Assembly (NCBI GenBank): GCA_963800325.1
Contig: CAWDAQ010000011.1
Location: 1 to 64,000, forward strand
DNA from: CAWDAQ01 sp963800325
GTDB taxonomy: Bacteria; Actinomycetota; Actinomycetes; Actinomycetales; Dermatophilaceae
Direction of reading: 5' to 3'
Length of the DNA stretch: 64,000 nt
Each line of letters opens with the position of its first letter. Position 1 is the first letter of the stretch. The notes below the pieces were generated by a model. The model was given only the letters and a program-made list of their open reading frames with translations. It ran no database searches and was not told where the DNA came from. Below, one piece after another: positions 26,946-37,089 of this stretch. The translations under genes and the position numbers were made by a program.

Positions 26946-28789
26946 CCGACCCCCAGCCGGCCCCGCCGACCCGCTCGTCTGCCGCGACCCCGCCCCGCCT
27001 CGCCCTCTGGGCGCCCGAGGCCGACGGCGTCGAGGTCGTGCTCGGCGGCCCCGGCGAGATCCCGGACCGAAGCCCGATGGCCCGCGCCGACGGGGGCTGG
27101 TGGAGGTGGCAGGCGGGCCCGGACGTCCCGGACCCGCTCGACTACGCCTACTCCCTCGACGGCGGGCCCGCGCTGCCGGACCCGCGCAGCGCCTGGCAGC
27201 CACACGGCGTCGACGGGCCGAGCCGGTGGTTCGACCCCGCCGCCCACACGTGGCAGGACGCCGGGTGGCCCGGCCCCCGGCACGGCGCCGGGACCGCAGG
27301 TGCGGTGGTCTACGAGCTCCACGTCGGGACCTTCACCGACGAGGGCACCCTCGACGCGGCCGCGGACCGGCTCGGCCACCTCGTCGACCTCGGGGTCGAC
27401 GTCGTCGAGCTCATGCCGGTCGCCGCGTTCCCCGGCCGGTGGGGGTGGGGCTACGACGGGGTCTACCCGTTCGCCGTCCACCACCAGTACGGCGGCCCGG
27501 CCGCGCTCCAACGCTTCGTCGACGCCTGCCACGCCGCCGGCCTCGGGGTGTGCCTCGACGTCGTCCACAACCACCTCGGGCCCAGCGGCAACTACCTCGC
27601 CCGCTTCGGCCCGTACTTCACCGAGGCCCACACCACCCCGTGGGGCCCGGCCGTCAACCTCGACCAGGACGGCTCGCACGAGGTCCGCGCCTACGTCGTC
27701 GACAACGTGCTGCGCTGGCTGCGCGAGTTCCACCTCGACGCGCTGCGCCTCGACGCGGTCCACGAGCTGCGCGACTCCTCCCCCCGGCACGTCCTCGCCG
27801 AGATGAGCGACGCCGTCGCCGCCCTCGCCGACGAGCTCGACCGGCCGCTGGACCTCGTCGCCGAGTCCGACCTCAACGACCCGGTCATGGTCACCCCCAC
27901 CGACGCCGGCGGCCGGGGCATGGACGCCCAGTGGGCCGACGACGTCCACCACGCCCTCCACGTCGCCCTCACCGGAGAGACCCAGGGCTACTACGGCGAC
28001 TTCGCCGGCCACTGCCGGGCGTGGCCCGACGGGGGCGCGACCTCGGTCCTCGGCAAGACCCTCCGCGAGGTGTTCCTCCACGACGGGCGCTGGTCGAGCT
28101 TCCGCGAGCAGGACTGGGGCGCGCCGGTGGACACCGGCGCCGTGCGCGGCCGGCGCTTCGTCGCCTACCTGCAGAACCACGACCAGGTCGGCAACCGGGC
28201 GGTCGGGGACCGGGTCTCGGCGTCGGTGACCGCGGGCCGGCAGGCCGCGGGAGCGGCGCTGTACCTGCTGTCGGCGTTCACGCCCATGGTGTTCATGGGC
28301 GAGGAGTGGGCGACGAGCAGCCCGTTCCAGTTCTTCACCGACTTCCCCGACCCCGACCTCGCCGAGGCCGTCCGCTCCGGACGGCGGGCCGAGTTCGCCG
28401 CCCACGGCTGGGAGGCGGAGCAGGTTCCCGACCCGCAGGACCACGCGACCCGGGACCGCAGCGTGCTGGCCTGGGACGAGCTCGGGCAGGACGCGCACGT
28501 GCGCATGCTGCGGTGGTACCGCGCCCTGACCGCGCTGCGCCGCTCCGAGCCCGACCTCGCCGACGACCGGCTGACGCGGGTCCGCACCCGGGTCGACGAC
28601 GCCGGGACCCTCGTGCTCAGCCGCGGCTCGGTCCACGTCGTCGTCAACCTCTCCGAGACCGTCGCCGAGGTCACGGTGCCGGGCGCCGAGGAGAGCGTCC
28701 TGCTCGCCGCGTGGGAGGACGTCCAGGTCGTCCCCGGCGGGGTCCGGGTCGCCCCGGACGACGTCGCCGTCGTCCGCGCCGCCGGCTGA
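26942..28789 (+). CDS. treZ: Malto-oligosyltrehalose trehalohydrolase
   Basis: The 615-aa GH13 enzyme releases trehalose from the TreY product. An N-terminal CBM48-like domain (RLALWAPEADGVEVVL) precedes the barrel motifs CLDVVHNHLGPSGNYL, LRLDAVHELRD (nucleophile), DLVAESDLND (acid) and QNHDQVGNR. Length and motif order are normal. With glgX and treY it forms a full glycogen-to-trehalose route, which serves osmotic and desiccation protection in actinobacteria. It is convergent with tesB, with only 7 bp between their stops. Confidence 0.93.
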   Translation: MTDPQPAPPTRSSAATPPRLALWAPEADGVEVVLGGPGEIPDRSPMARADGGWWRWQAGPDVPDPLDYAYSLDGGPALPDPRSAWQPHGVDGPSRWFDPAAHTWQDAGWPGPRHGAGTAGAVVYELHVGTFTDEGTLDAAADRLGHLVDLGVDVVELMPVAAFPGRWGWGYDGVYPFAVHHQYGGPAALQRFVDACHAAGLGVCLDVVHNHLGPSGNYLARFGPYFTEAHTTPWGPAVNLDQDGSHEVRAYVVDNVLRWLREFHLDALRLDAVHELRDSSPRHVLAEMSDAVAALADELDRPLDLVAESDLNDPVMVTPTDAGGRGMDAQWADDVHHALHVALTGETQGYYGDFAGHCRAWPDGGATSVLGKTLREVFLHDGRWSSFREQDWGAPVDTGAVRGRRFVAYLQNHDQVGNRAVGDRVSASVTAGRQAAGAALYLLSAFTPMVFMGEEWATSSPFQFFTDFPDPDLAEAVRSGRRAEFAAHGWEAEQVPDPQDHATRDRSVLAWDELGQDAHVRMLRWYRALTALRRSEPDLADDRLTRVRTRVDDAGTLVLSRGSVHVVVNLSETVAEVTVPGAEESVLLAAWEDVQVVPGGVRVAPDDVAVVRAAG

Positions 28790-28796
28790 GCACGGC

Positions 28797-29723
28797 TCAC
28801 TCCTTGAGCCGGACCATGCCCTCCTGGGCGACGGCGGCGGCGAGGACGCCGTCGGCGGTGAACATCCGGCCCAGTCCCAGCCCCCGGCCGCCCTGCGCGG
28901 ACGGGGACTCCTGGGAGTAGAGCACCCAGTCGTCCATCCGGGCCGGACGGTGGAACCACATCGCGTGGTCCAGGCTCGCCGGGCGCAGCCGCGGGTCGCG
29001 CCACGCGAGGCCGTGGCGGCGCAGCGTGGGCTCGAGCAGGGAGTAGTCCGAGGCGTAGGCCATCACCGCGGCGTGGACGAGCGGGTCGTCCGGGAGGGGG
29101 CCGACCGCCCGCATCCACATGTGCTGCCGTGCCTCGCGCTCCGGGGCCGGGGCGGCGTAGACGTTGCCCTCGACGTGGCGCTGCTCGACCGGGCGCCGGG
29201 TCAGGTGCGCGGCCGCCGGGTGGTCGATGCCGCCGTAGAGGTCGGACAGGCTCGCGAGTCCCTCGGGTCCGGGGACGTCCGGGGCGGGGTCCTGGTGGTC
29301 CAGGCCGCCGGCCGGCGCCTGGAACGAGGTGATCATCGACAGGATCGCGGCGCCGTGCTGGAGGGCGTGCACGCGGCGGGTGCTGAACGAGTGCCCGTCC
29401 CGCATCCGCTCGACCGCGAACCGGATCGGCTGGGTGTCGTCCCCGGGGCGCATGAAGTACCCGTGGAGGGAGTGGATCGCCCGGTCCCCCGCGACGTCGG
29501 CGACGGTGCGCCCGGCCGCCATGACGCACTGGGCGAGCACCTGGCCGCCGAACACCCGCCCGTGGGGCATCCGCTGGCTCTGGCCGAGGAACACGGTGGC
29601 GCCGGTGTCCCCGAGCTGCGCGCCGCCGTCGGCGAGCCCCTCGACGTGGATGCGGGCGGTGCCGAGCTCCTCGAGCTCGAGGACGTCGAGGAGCTCGGTC
29701 AGCGGGCTGCTGTCTGTGGTCAC
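28797..29723 (-). CDS. tesB: Acyl-CoA thioesterase II
   Basis: The product is about 308 aa with a double hot-dog fold. The N-terminal half has RVFGGQVLAQ and SLHGYFMRPGD. The C-terminal half has SLDHAMWFHRP, in which the catalytic Asp lies, and the closing MFTADGVLAAAVAQEGMVR. It hydrolyses medium and long acyl-CoAs to free acid and CoA. GTG 29723 is chosen because TAGGGT lies exactly 7 nt upstream. A GTG at 29741 would lie upstream of that hexamer and add six residues. Confidence 0.88.
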   Translation of the reverse strand: MTTDSSPLTELLDVLELEELGTARIHVEGLADGGAQLGDTGATVFLGQSQRMPHGRVFGGQVLAQCVMAAGRTVADVAGDRAIHSLHGYFMRPGDDTQPIRFAVERMRDGHSFSTRRVHALQHGAAILSMITSFQAPAGGLDHQDPAPDVPGPEGLASLSDLYGGIDHPAAAHLTRRPVEQRHVEGNVYAAPAPEREARQHMWMRAVGPLPDDPLVHAAVMAYASDYSLLEPTLRRHGLAWRDPRLRPASLDHAMWFHRPARMDDWVLYSQESPSAQGGRGLGLGRMFTADGVLAAAVAQEGMVRLKE

Positions 29724-29730
29724 GGCCCCG

Positions 29731-29736
29731 ACCCTA
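29731..29736 (-). promoter_or_regulatory. -10 hexamer TAGGGT of tesB, leaderless type
   Basis: On the minus strand TAGGGT is followed by 7 nt and GTG 29723. This spacing, seen before many genes here, decides the start. Confidence 0.55.
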
Positions 29737-29754
29737 GTCACCCGGCGGGGCCGG

Positions 29755-31281
29755 TCAGGCGACGAGGCTGCGGGCCGGGCGGGTGCGGCCCGGGCCGCGG
29801 GCGGACACCTCGGCCGCGGCGACCGCGAGCCGCCGGACGGTCTCGGCGAGCTCCTCGGCAGGACGGGTGAACGGGATGCGCAGCCAGCGCTCGAGGCTGC
29901 CGTCGACCGAGAACCGCGGCCCCGCGGTGAGCAGCAGCCGGTGCCGCTCCGCGGCGACGGTCAGCGCCGTCGAGACCGGCTCGGGGAGCTCGACCCACAC
30001 CGACAGCCCCCCGCGGGCGGGCACCGGTCGCCAGTCCGGCAGCAGCTGCGCGAGCGCATCGAGGAGGACCGAGCGCCGCCGGGCGAGCAGCTCGGCCCGG
30101 GCCGGGGCCGGGTCGCCGCGGTCGAGGAGCTCGATCAGGACGAGCTGCTCGAGCACCGGCGTGCCGAGGTCGAGGGTGAGCCGGGCCTGGGTGAGCGGCG
30201 CGAGGAGCCGCCGGGGCGCCCGCAGCCACCCGACCCGCAGCCCGCCCCAGTGGCTCTTGCTCGCGCTCCCGACCGTCACCGTGTCCCCGGCGTACGCCGC
30301 GAGCGGCGGGGGAGCGGGGGCATCCGTCTCGAGCCGGACCTGCGCCATCGTCTCGTCGACGACCGCCAGCGTCCGGGCGGTCGCGAGTGCCCCGCCGACG
30401 CGGCGTCGGTCGGCCTCGCCCATGAGCGCCCCGGTCGGGTTGTGGAAGTCCGGCACGAGGTAGGCCGCCCGGGGCGCGGTCTGGGCGACGGTCGCGACGA
30501 GGCCCTCCACGTCCCAGCCGTCCCGTCCCACGGGGGTCGCGACGAGCCGGGTCCCGGCGTGCCGGAGGGCGTCGACCGCGTTCGGGTACGTCGGGTTCTC
30601 CACGAGCACCCGGTCCCCGGCCTGCAGGAGCGCCCGCGCCACCGTCGCGAGCCCGGCGACCGCTCCCGAGGTCACCATGACCTGGTCCGGGCCCGTCGGC
30701 AGGCCCCGGTCGTCGTACCCCTGCGCGAGTCGCTCGCGCAGCGCGGGCAGCCCGAGCGGGTGGTACCCGCTCCCGGCGAGGTGGGCCGGCAGGGCCGCCG
30801 CGGCGGACTCGACCGCGGCCGCGGTGCCCGTGACGGCGGGCAGCGAGGCGCACGTGAGGTCGATGACCCGCTCGGCGAGCGGCACCCCGGCCGGGTCCGC
30901 ACCGGCGAGCGCGCCCCCACCGGGCAGCGCCCGCCCCCGTCCCGAGCCGTCCGCGACACCACCGCCGCCCCCGGCCCCGCCCCCCGCGACGGTGCCGGGG
31001 GAGCCGTCGCGTGGCAGCGCCGCGACGGTCCCGGAGCCGCGGTGGGAGACGGCGTACCCGCGCTCGCGGAGCAGGGCGTAGGCGCGGGTCACCGTGGTGC
31101 GGCTCAGGCCCAGGGCGTCGACGAGGGAGCGCTCGCTCGGGAGCCGGGTGCCCGACGGCACCTGGCCGTCGGCGATGAGCAGGCGCAGCCCGTCGGCGAG
31201 ACCGCGGTAAGCGGGGCTCGTCGCGGTCGCGGACCCCAGCAGGGTCGCGAGTCGTCGGGCGGACAGGGTGGGCATCGACAT
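29755..31281 (-). CDS. MocR-type GntR regulator with aminotransferase domain (YczR-like)
   Basis: The product is about 508 aa. An N-terminal winged helix (LPSERSLVDALGLSRTTVTR) is fused to a fold-type I PLP-binding domain. The PLP Lys lies in SASKSHWGGLRVGW, and the Asn/Asp/Tyr pocket blocks NPTYPNAVD and DFHNPTG are present. A low-complexity Gly/Pro linker joins the domains. It is divergent from a YczE membrane protein, the known partner of YczR-type MocR regulators. Start ATG 31281, with AAAAGT 6 nt upstream; ATG 31275 is also possible. Confidence 0.85.
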   Translation of the reverse strand: MSMPTLSARRLATLLGSATATSPAYRGLADGLRLLIADGQVPSGTRLPSERSLVDALGLSRTTVTRAYALLRERGYAVSHRGSGTVAALPRDGSPGTVAGGGAGGGGGVADGSGRGRALPGGGALAGADPAGVPLAERVIDLTCASLPAVTGTAAAVESAAAALPAHLAGSGYHPLGLPALRERLAQGYDDRGLPTGPDQVMVTSGAVAGLATVARALLQAGDRVLVENPTYPNAVDALRHAGTRLVATPVGRDGWDVEGLVATVAQTAPRAAYLVPDFHNPTGALMGEADRRRVGGALATARTLAVVDETMAQVRLETDAPAPPPLAAYAGDTVTVGSASKSHWGGLRVGWLRAPRRLLAPLTQARLTLDLGTPVLEQLVLIELLDRGDPAPARAELLARRRSVLLDALAQLLPDWRPVPARGGLSVWVELPEPVSTALTVAAERHRLLLTAGPRFSVDGSLERWLRIPFTRPAEELAETVRRLAVAAAEVSARGPGRTRPARSLVA

Positions 31282-31342
31282 GAGGCCACTTTTGCACAAT
31301 TGGCTCTGTCATAGAAGGCCAGAAGGGTCCACTGTGGTCGGC
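31282..31342. promoter_or_regulatory. Shared regulatory region of the MocR/YczE pair
   Basis: The 61-bp gap is AT-rich for this window (TTTTGCACAATTGG). CACTGT ends 7 nt before the YczE ATG, and AAAAGT on the minus strand ends 6 nt before the MocR ATG. Any MocR operator must lie here; GGCC and GGTCC half-sites are visible but no perfect repeat is. Confidence 0.45.
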
Positions 31343-31981
31343 ATGTCACTTCCTCGTGCCGACCTCCTCCCGATGACGCCCCGCCAGCAGCTCGCCGCGG
31401 GCCGCACCCCGCGACGGGGGGCCCAGCTCGCCGCCGGCCTGCTGCTCTACGGGGCGTCGATGGGGATGATGGTCCGCTCCCGCCTCGGGCTCGACCCGTG
31501 GGACGTCCTCCACGACGGCCTCGCCCGGCGGCTGCCCGTCAGCTTCGGCACCGTCGTCATCCTCGTCGGGGTCGGCGTCCTGCTCGCGTGGTGGCCGCTG
31601 CGCCAGTGGCCCGGGCTCGGCACCGTCGCCAACGTCGTCGTCATCGGTTTGGCCACCGACGCCACCCTCGCGGTGCTCGACCCGCCGGACGCCCTCGCCG
31701 CCCGGGTGCCGCTTCTCCTCGGGGGGATCGTCCTCAACGGGGTCGCGGGCGCGATGTACATCGGCAGCCAGTACGGCCCCGGGCCGCGGGACGGCCTCAT
31801 GACGGGACTGGCCCGCCGCACCGGGCGCAGCATCCGGCTCGTGCGGACCGCCCTCGAGGTGACCGTGCTCGCCGCCGGCTGGGCGCTCGGCGGAACGGTC
31901 GGACTCGGCACGGTCCTCTACGCCCTCATGATCGGTCCGGTGGTGCAGCTCGCGCTGCCGGTGCTCACCGTCCCGCTCGCC

Positions 31982-34135
<2,154 letters not shown>

Positions 34136-34142
34136 GGGGGAC

Positions 34143-34148
34143 ACGGTA
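34143..34148 (-). promoter_or_regulatory. -10 hexamer TACCGT of recQ, leaderless type
   Basis: On the minus strand TACCGT is followed by 7 nt and ATG 34135. The divergent gene at 34196 has CATGCT (34184-34189) placed 6 nt before its ATG. Confidence 0.5.
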
Positions 34149-34195
34149 GGCGGACGTGCCGACACCCCCGTCGCCCGGGCTGCCATGCTGAGCGC

Positions 34196-34645
34196 ATGCC
34201 CACCGACTGCTACTCCGTCGAGGTCGCCCTGCGCTGGAGCGACATGGACGCGTACGGCCACGTCAACAACGTCCAGTTCCTCCGGCTGCTCGAGGACGCG
34301 CGCGTCATCGGGTTCGCCGAGTGGTTCGGGGAGGACCGGACCATCCTCGACACCGGCGTGCTCGTCGCCCGGCACGAGATCGAGTACCTCGCCCCGCTGC
34401 CGTTCCGGCACGCGCCGATCCGTGTGGACATGTGGGCCACCCAGATCGGGGGTGCGAGCTTCGACCTCGCCTACGAGGTGCTCGACCCCGACCGGGTCGG
34501 CGAGGTGCTCTACGCCCGGGCCGAGACCTCGCTCGTGGCCTACGACTTCGCCAGCGCCTCCCCGCGCCGGCTCGCGCCCGACGAGCGCGAGGTCCTGCGG
34601 CGGTACGAGGGGAGCCCCGTCCCGTTCCGCTGGAGGCGGCGGTGA
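34196..34645 (+). CDS. Hot-dog fold acyl-CoA thioesterase (YbgC/FadM type)
   Basis: The 149-aa single-domain 4HBT protein has the catalytic-loop motif RWSDMDAYGHVNNVQFLR, where the Asp and the HVNN segment define the family. ARHEIEYLAPLPFRHAPI forms the next strand pair. It should cleave an acyl-CoA; chain length is unknown. Its TGA overlaps the GTG of the next gene by 4 nt, so the two are coupled. It is divergent from recQ. Confidence 0.85.
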   Translation: MPTDCYSVEVALRWSDMDAYGHVNNVQFLRLLEDARVIGFAEWFGEDRTILDTGVLVARHEIEYLAPLPFRHAPIRVDMWATQIGGASFDLAYEVLDPDRVGEVLYARAETSLVAYDFASASPRRLAPDEREVLRRYEGSPVPFRWRRR

Positions 34646-35271
34646 CGACCCTGCACCTGCCCGACGCCGAGACCGCCGCCGACCTCGCGACCTTCGTCGC
34701 GCGGGCCCGCTCCCTCGACGAGGACGGGGCCATCCGGCTCCAGGCCACCGGCTCGACCCTCGCGACGTGGGTGCGGGTACTGCCCGGAGCGGGTCTCGAC
34801 GCGGCCGGCACGGTCCTCGGGCTGCGCGTCTCCCGGCTCTCCGAGCCCGCCGACGTCGACGCCGTCGTGCCCCTCGGCGCCGTCGCCGACCGGCTCGCCC
34901 GCCAGCAGACCCGGCAGCACCTCGACGTCCCGCCGGTCACCGCCACCGCGCCGTGGGCGGCGGTGACCCCGCCTCGCTCGGGCTGGGAGCGAGTGGGCGA
35001 GGTCGGCGCCGAGGACCTGCGCGAGGTGGCGCGGGCCGGGATCGCAGAGGTCGCCGAGGGCGCCCCGGAGGGCGCCGGCGCGCAGGCGGTCACCGCGCTG
35101 CGCCAGCGGGTGTGGTCGCGGACGACGGCGACGGTGCCGCCCGTCCCCTCGGGCGCCGCGTTCGGGCTCCACGCCCTCGGGTTCAGCTCCGCCGGCGCGG
35201 TCGTCACCGTGTGGAGCCAGGGCCGGTGGACCCGCTGCTCGACCCGGGTCGGGCACGTCCTCGTCCGCTGA
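34642..35271 (+). CDS. Conserved-looking protein of unknown function, coupled to thioesterase
   Basis: The 209-aa protein has no membrane helices and no recognised motif. It begins with TTLHLPDAETAADLATFVARA and contains an Ala/Glu-rich helix near residues 120-150. It ends with strands GAAFGLHALGFSSAGAVVTVW and RWTRCSTRVGHVLVR. Tight coupling to the thioesterase gene (GTGA overlap) suggests joint expression. Codon usage and GC match the neighbours, so it is a real gene. Confidence 0.6.
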   Translation: MTTLHLPDAETAADLATFVARARSLDEDGAIRLQATGSTLATWVRVLPGAGLDAAGTVLGLRVSRLSEPADVDAVVPLGAVADRLARQQTRQHLDVPPVTATAPWAAVTPPRSGWERVGEVGAEDLREVARAGIAEVAEGAPEGAGAQAVTALRQRVWSRTTATVPPVPSGAAFGLHALGFSSAGAVVTVWSQGRWTRCSTRVGHVLVR

Positions 35272-35332
35272 CGTCCTCCTCCCGCCGACTCCCGGTCGAG
35301 CGGCGCCGTGCGGAGGAGGGCACGCGTCGGCC

Positions 35333-35338
35333 TAGGGT
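35333..35338 (+). promoter_or_regulatory. -10 hexamer TAGGGT, leaderless type
   Basis: TAGGGT is followed by 7 nt and GTG 35346, again without a ribosome-binding site. Confidence 0.5.
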
Positions 35339-35345
35339 TGGGCGG

Positions 35346-36194
35346 GTGGACAGCGAGCCGACCGAGACCCGGACCAGCGGGACCAGCGCGACCGACGTGA
35401 CCGAGCTGCTCGACGTGCAGTCGATCGACCCCGGCCTCGACGACGCCGACCTCGCGGCCGAGCTCGTCCGCCGCGCCGGGCTGCTCGCCGCGCGGATGCG
35501 GGCCCGCGGGGTCCGGCACGCCGAGAAGACCTCGGTCTCCGACGTCGTCACCGAGGCCGACCACGCCGCCGAGGACCTCGTCGTCGAGGCACTGCGCCGG
35601 GCACGGCCCGAGGACGGGCTCGTCGGCGAGGAGGGCGGCCGGCGGGAGTCGACCAGCGGACGGACCTGGGTCGTGGACCCGGTCGACGGGACGTACAACT
35701 TCCTGTCCGGGCTGAGCCACTGGTGCAGCGCCCTGGCCCTGCGTGACGAGGAGGGGGTCGTGCTCGGCGCGGTCCACCACGTCACCGCCGGCGAGCTGTG
35801 GGTCGGCGGCCCGGCGACCGGGACCCGCGTGAACGGCGAGCCGGTCCCGCGGATCGCCGACGTCCCGCTCGACCGCGGCTGCCTCGCGACCTACCTCCAC
35901 CCGACCCGGCTCGCCGTCCCCGAGGTGCGCGACCCCTTCCTCGCGATGGCCGGCGGCGCCGCCACGCTGCGGATGCTCGGCTCGAGCTCGTGCGACCTCG
36001 CCGCGGTCGCCGCCGGGCGCGTCGAGGCGTGGGCGCAGCACTCGGTGCACGAGTGGGACTGGCTGCCGGGGCAGGCGCTCGTGCTCGGGGTCGGTGGTGC
36101 CACCCGGCTCGTCGAGCACCGCGGCACGACGTGGAACCTCGCCGGCACCCCCTCGGCCGTGGAGACTCTGGAGGGCCTGCTCCGCTCCGCGTGA
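35346..36194 (+). CDS. Inositol monophosphatase family protein
   Basis: The 282-aa Mg-dependent phosphatase has GEEGGRRES (metal-binding Glu), WVVDPVDGTYNF (the DPxDGT signature) and HEWDWLPGQALV (the C-terminal WD motif). The first 40 residues are an acidic, Thr-rich extension. The substrate may be inositol phosphate, histidinol phosphate or a nucleotide such as PAP; neighbours do not decide. A link to PAP removal for the sulfotransferases is only a guess. It is followed by 26-bp tandem repeats. Confidence 0.8.
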   Translation: MDSEPTETRTSGTSATDVTELLDVQSIDPGLDDADLAAELVRRAGLLAARMRARGVRHAEKTSVSDVVTEADHAAEDLVVEALRRARPEDGLVGEEGGRRESTSGRTWVVDPVDGTYNFLSGLSHWCSALALRDEEGVVLGAVHHVTAGELWVGGPATGTRVNGEPVPRIADVPLDRGCLATYLHPTRLAVPEVRDPFLAMAGGAATLRMLGSSSCDLAAVAAGRVEAWAQHSVHEWDWLPGQALVLGVGGATRLVEHRGTTWNLAGTPSAVETLEGLLRSA

Positions 36195-36198
36195 GGCT

Positions 36199-36283
36199 CT
36201 ACCCGATGCCTGCTGCGCCCGGCCCTACCCGATGCCTGCTGCGCCCGGCCCTACCCGATGCCTGCTGCGCCCGGCCCTACCCG
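36199..36283. repeat. 26-bp tandem repeat, three full copies plus 7 nt
   Basis: A 26-bp unit beginning CTACCCGATGCCTGCTGCG is repeated exactly at 36199-36224, 36225-36250 and 36251-36276, and the first 7 nt recur at 36277-36283. The array fills the whole gap between the phosphatase stop and the convergent GDPD stop. Each unit carries CTA, which reads TAG on the minus strand. Confidence 0.95.
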
Positions 36284-37071
36284 CGCAGCGGGGTGCCCCG
36301 GGCGGCGAGGACCTCCTTGAGGACGTCGATCCGGTCGCTGACGATGCCGTCGACACCGAGGTCGAGCAGCCGGTGCATCTCGTCGGCGTCGTCGATGGTC
36401 CACACGTGCAGGTGCTTCCCGGCGCGGTGCAGCCGGTCGACCAGTCCGGAGGTGACGAGCAGCAGGTCGCGCCCGGCGACCCGGTGGCGCACCGGCAGCT
36501 GGAGCACCGGGGCGGGGGAGCGGACCCACCGGGAGAGGGAGGACGGGACGAACCGGGCCGCGGCCACCCCCACCGGGCCGGCGGCCGTCGCGAGCCGCGG
36601 CCCGAGCAGGCGGCGGATCGCCCGGAGCCGGCGCTCGGAGAACGAGCCGACGCAGACCCGGTCCAGGGCCCGGTGGGACCGAATGGTCGCCGCGAGCGGG
36701 CCCACCGCGCCCGGGGCCTTGACGTCGATGTTCACCCGGGTGTCGGGCAGCTCCTCGAGGACCGCGTCGAGCGTCGGGATCTCCTCCCTGCCGGCGATGC
36801 GGGCCCGGCGCACCTGGGCCCACGGCAGGTCGGCGATCCGCCCGGCCCCGTCGGTCACCCGCTCGAGCCGGTCGTCGTGGAAGGCGACGAGGACGCCGTC
36901 GGCGGTCGCGTGGACGTCGGTCTCGAGGTACCGGTAGCCGAGGTCGACCGCGGTCCGGAACGCGGCGAGGCTGTTCTCCCGGTCCACGTTGGCCGGGTGC
37001 AGTGCCCCGCCGCGGTGCGCCAGCCCGATGGGCCGGGGCGCGGCGAAGTACGGGTGGTCCCCGGCGCGCAC
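36277..37071 (-). CDS. Glycerophosphodiester phosphodiesterase
   Basis: The 264-aa GDPD protein has GLAHRGGALHPANVDREN with the catalytic His and conserved Arg, ETDVHATADGVLVAFHDD with the metal-binding Glu/Asp and second His, NIDVK, and VWTIDDADEM near the end. It hydrolyses glycerophosphodiesters to glycerol-3-phosphate and an alcohol. There is no signal peptide, so it acts in the cytoplasm. Its start lies 18 bp after the GH13 gene on the same strand, so they are probably co-transcribed. Confidence 0.85.
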   Translation of the reverse strand: MRAGDHPYFAAPRPIGLAHRGGALHPANVDRENSLAAFRTAVDLGYRYLETDVHATADGVLVAFHDDRLERVTDGAGRIADLPWAQVRRARIAGREEIPTLDAVLEELPDTRVNIDVKAPGAVGPLAATIRSHRALDRVCVGSFSERRLRAIRRLLGPRLATAAGPVGVAAARFVPSSLSRWVRSPAPVLQLPVRHRVAGRDLLLVTSGLVDRLHRAGKHLHVWTIDDADEMHRLLDLGVDGIVSDRIDVLKEVLAARGTPLRG

Positions 37072-37089
37072 GGCCCGGCCCGTCCCGCC

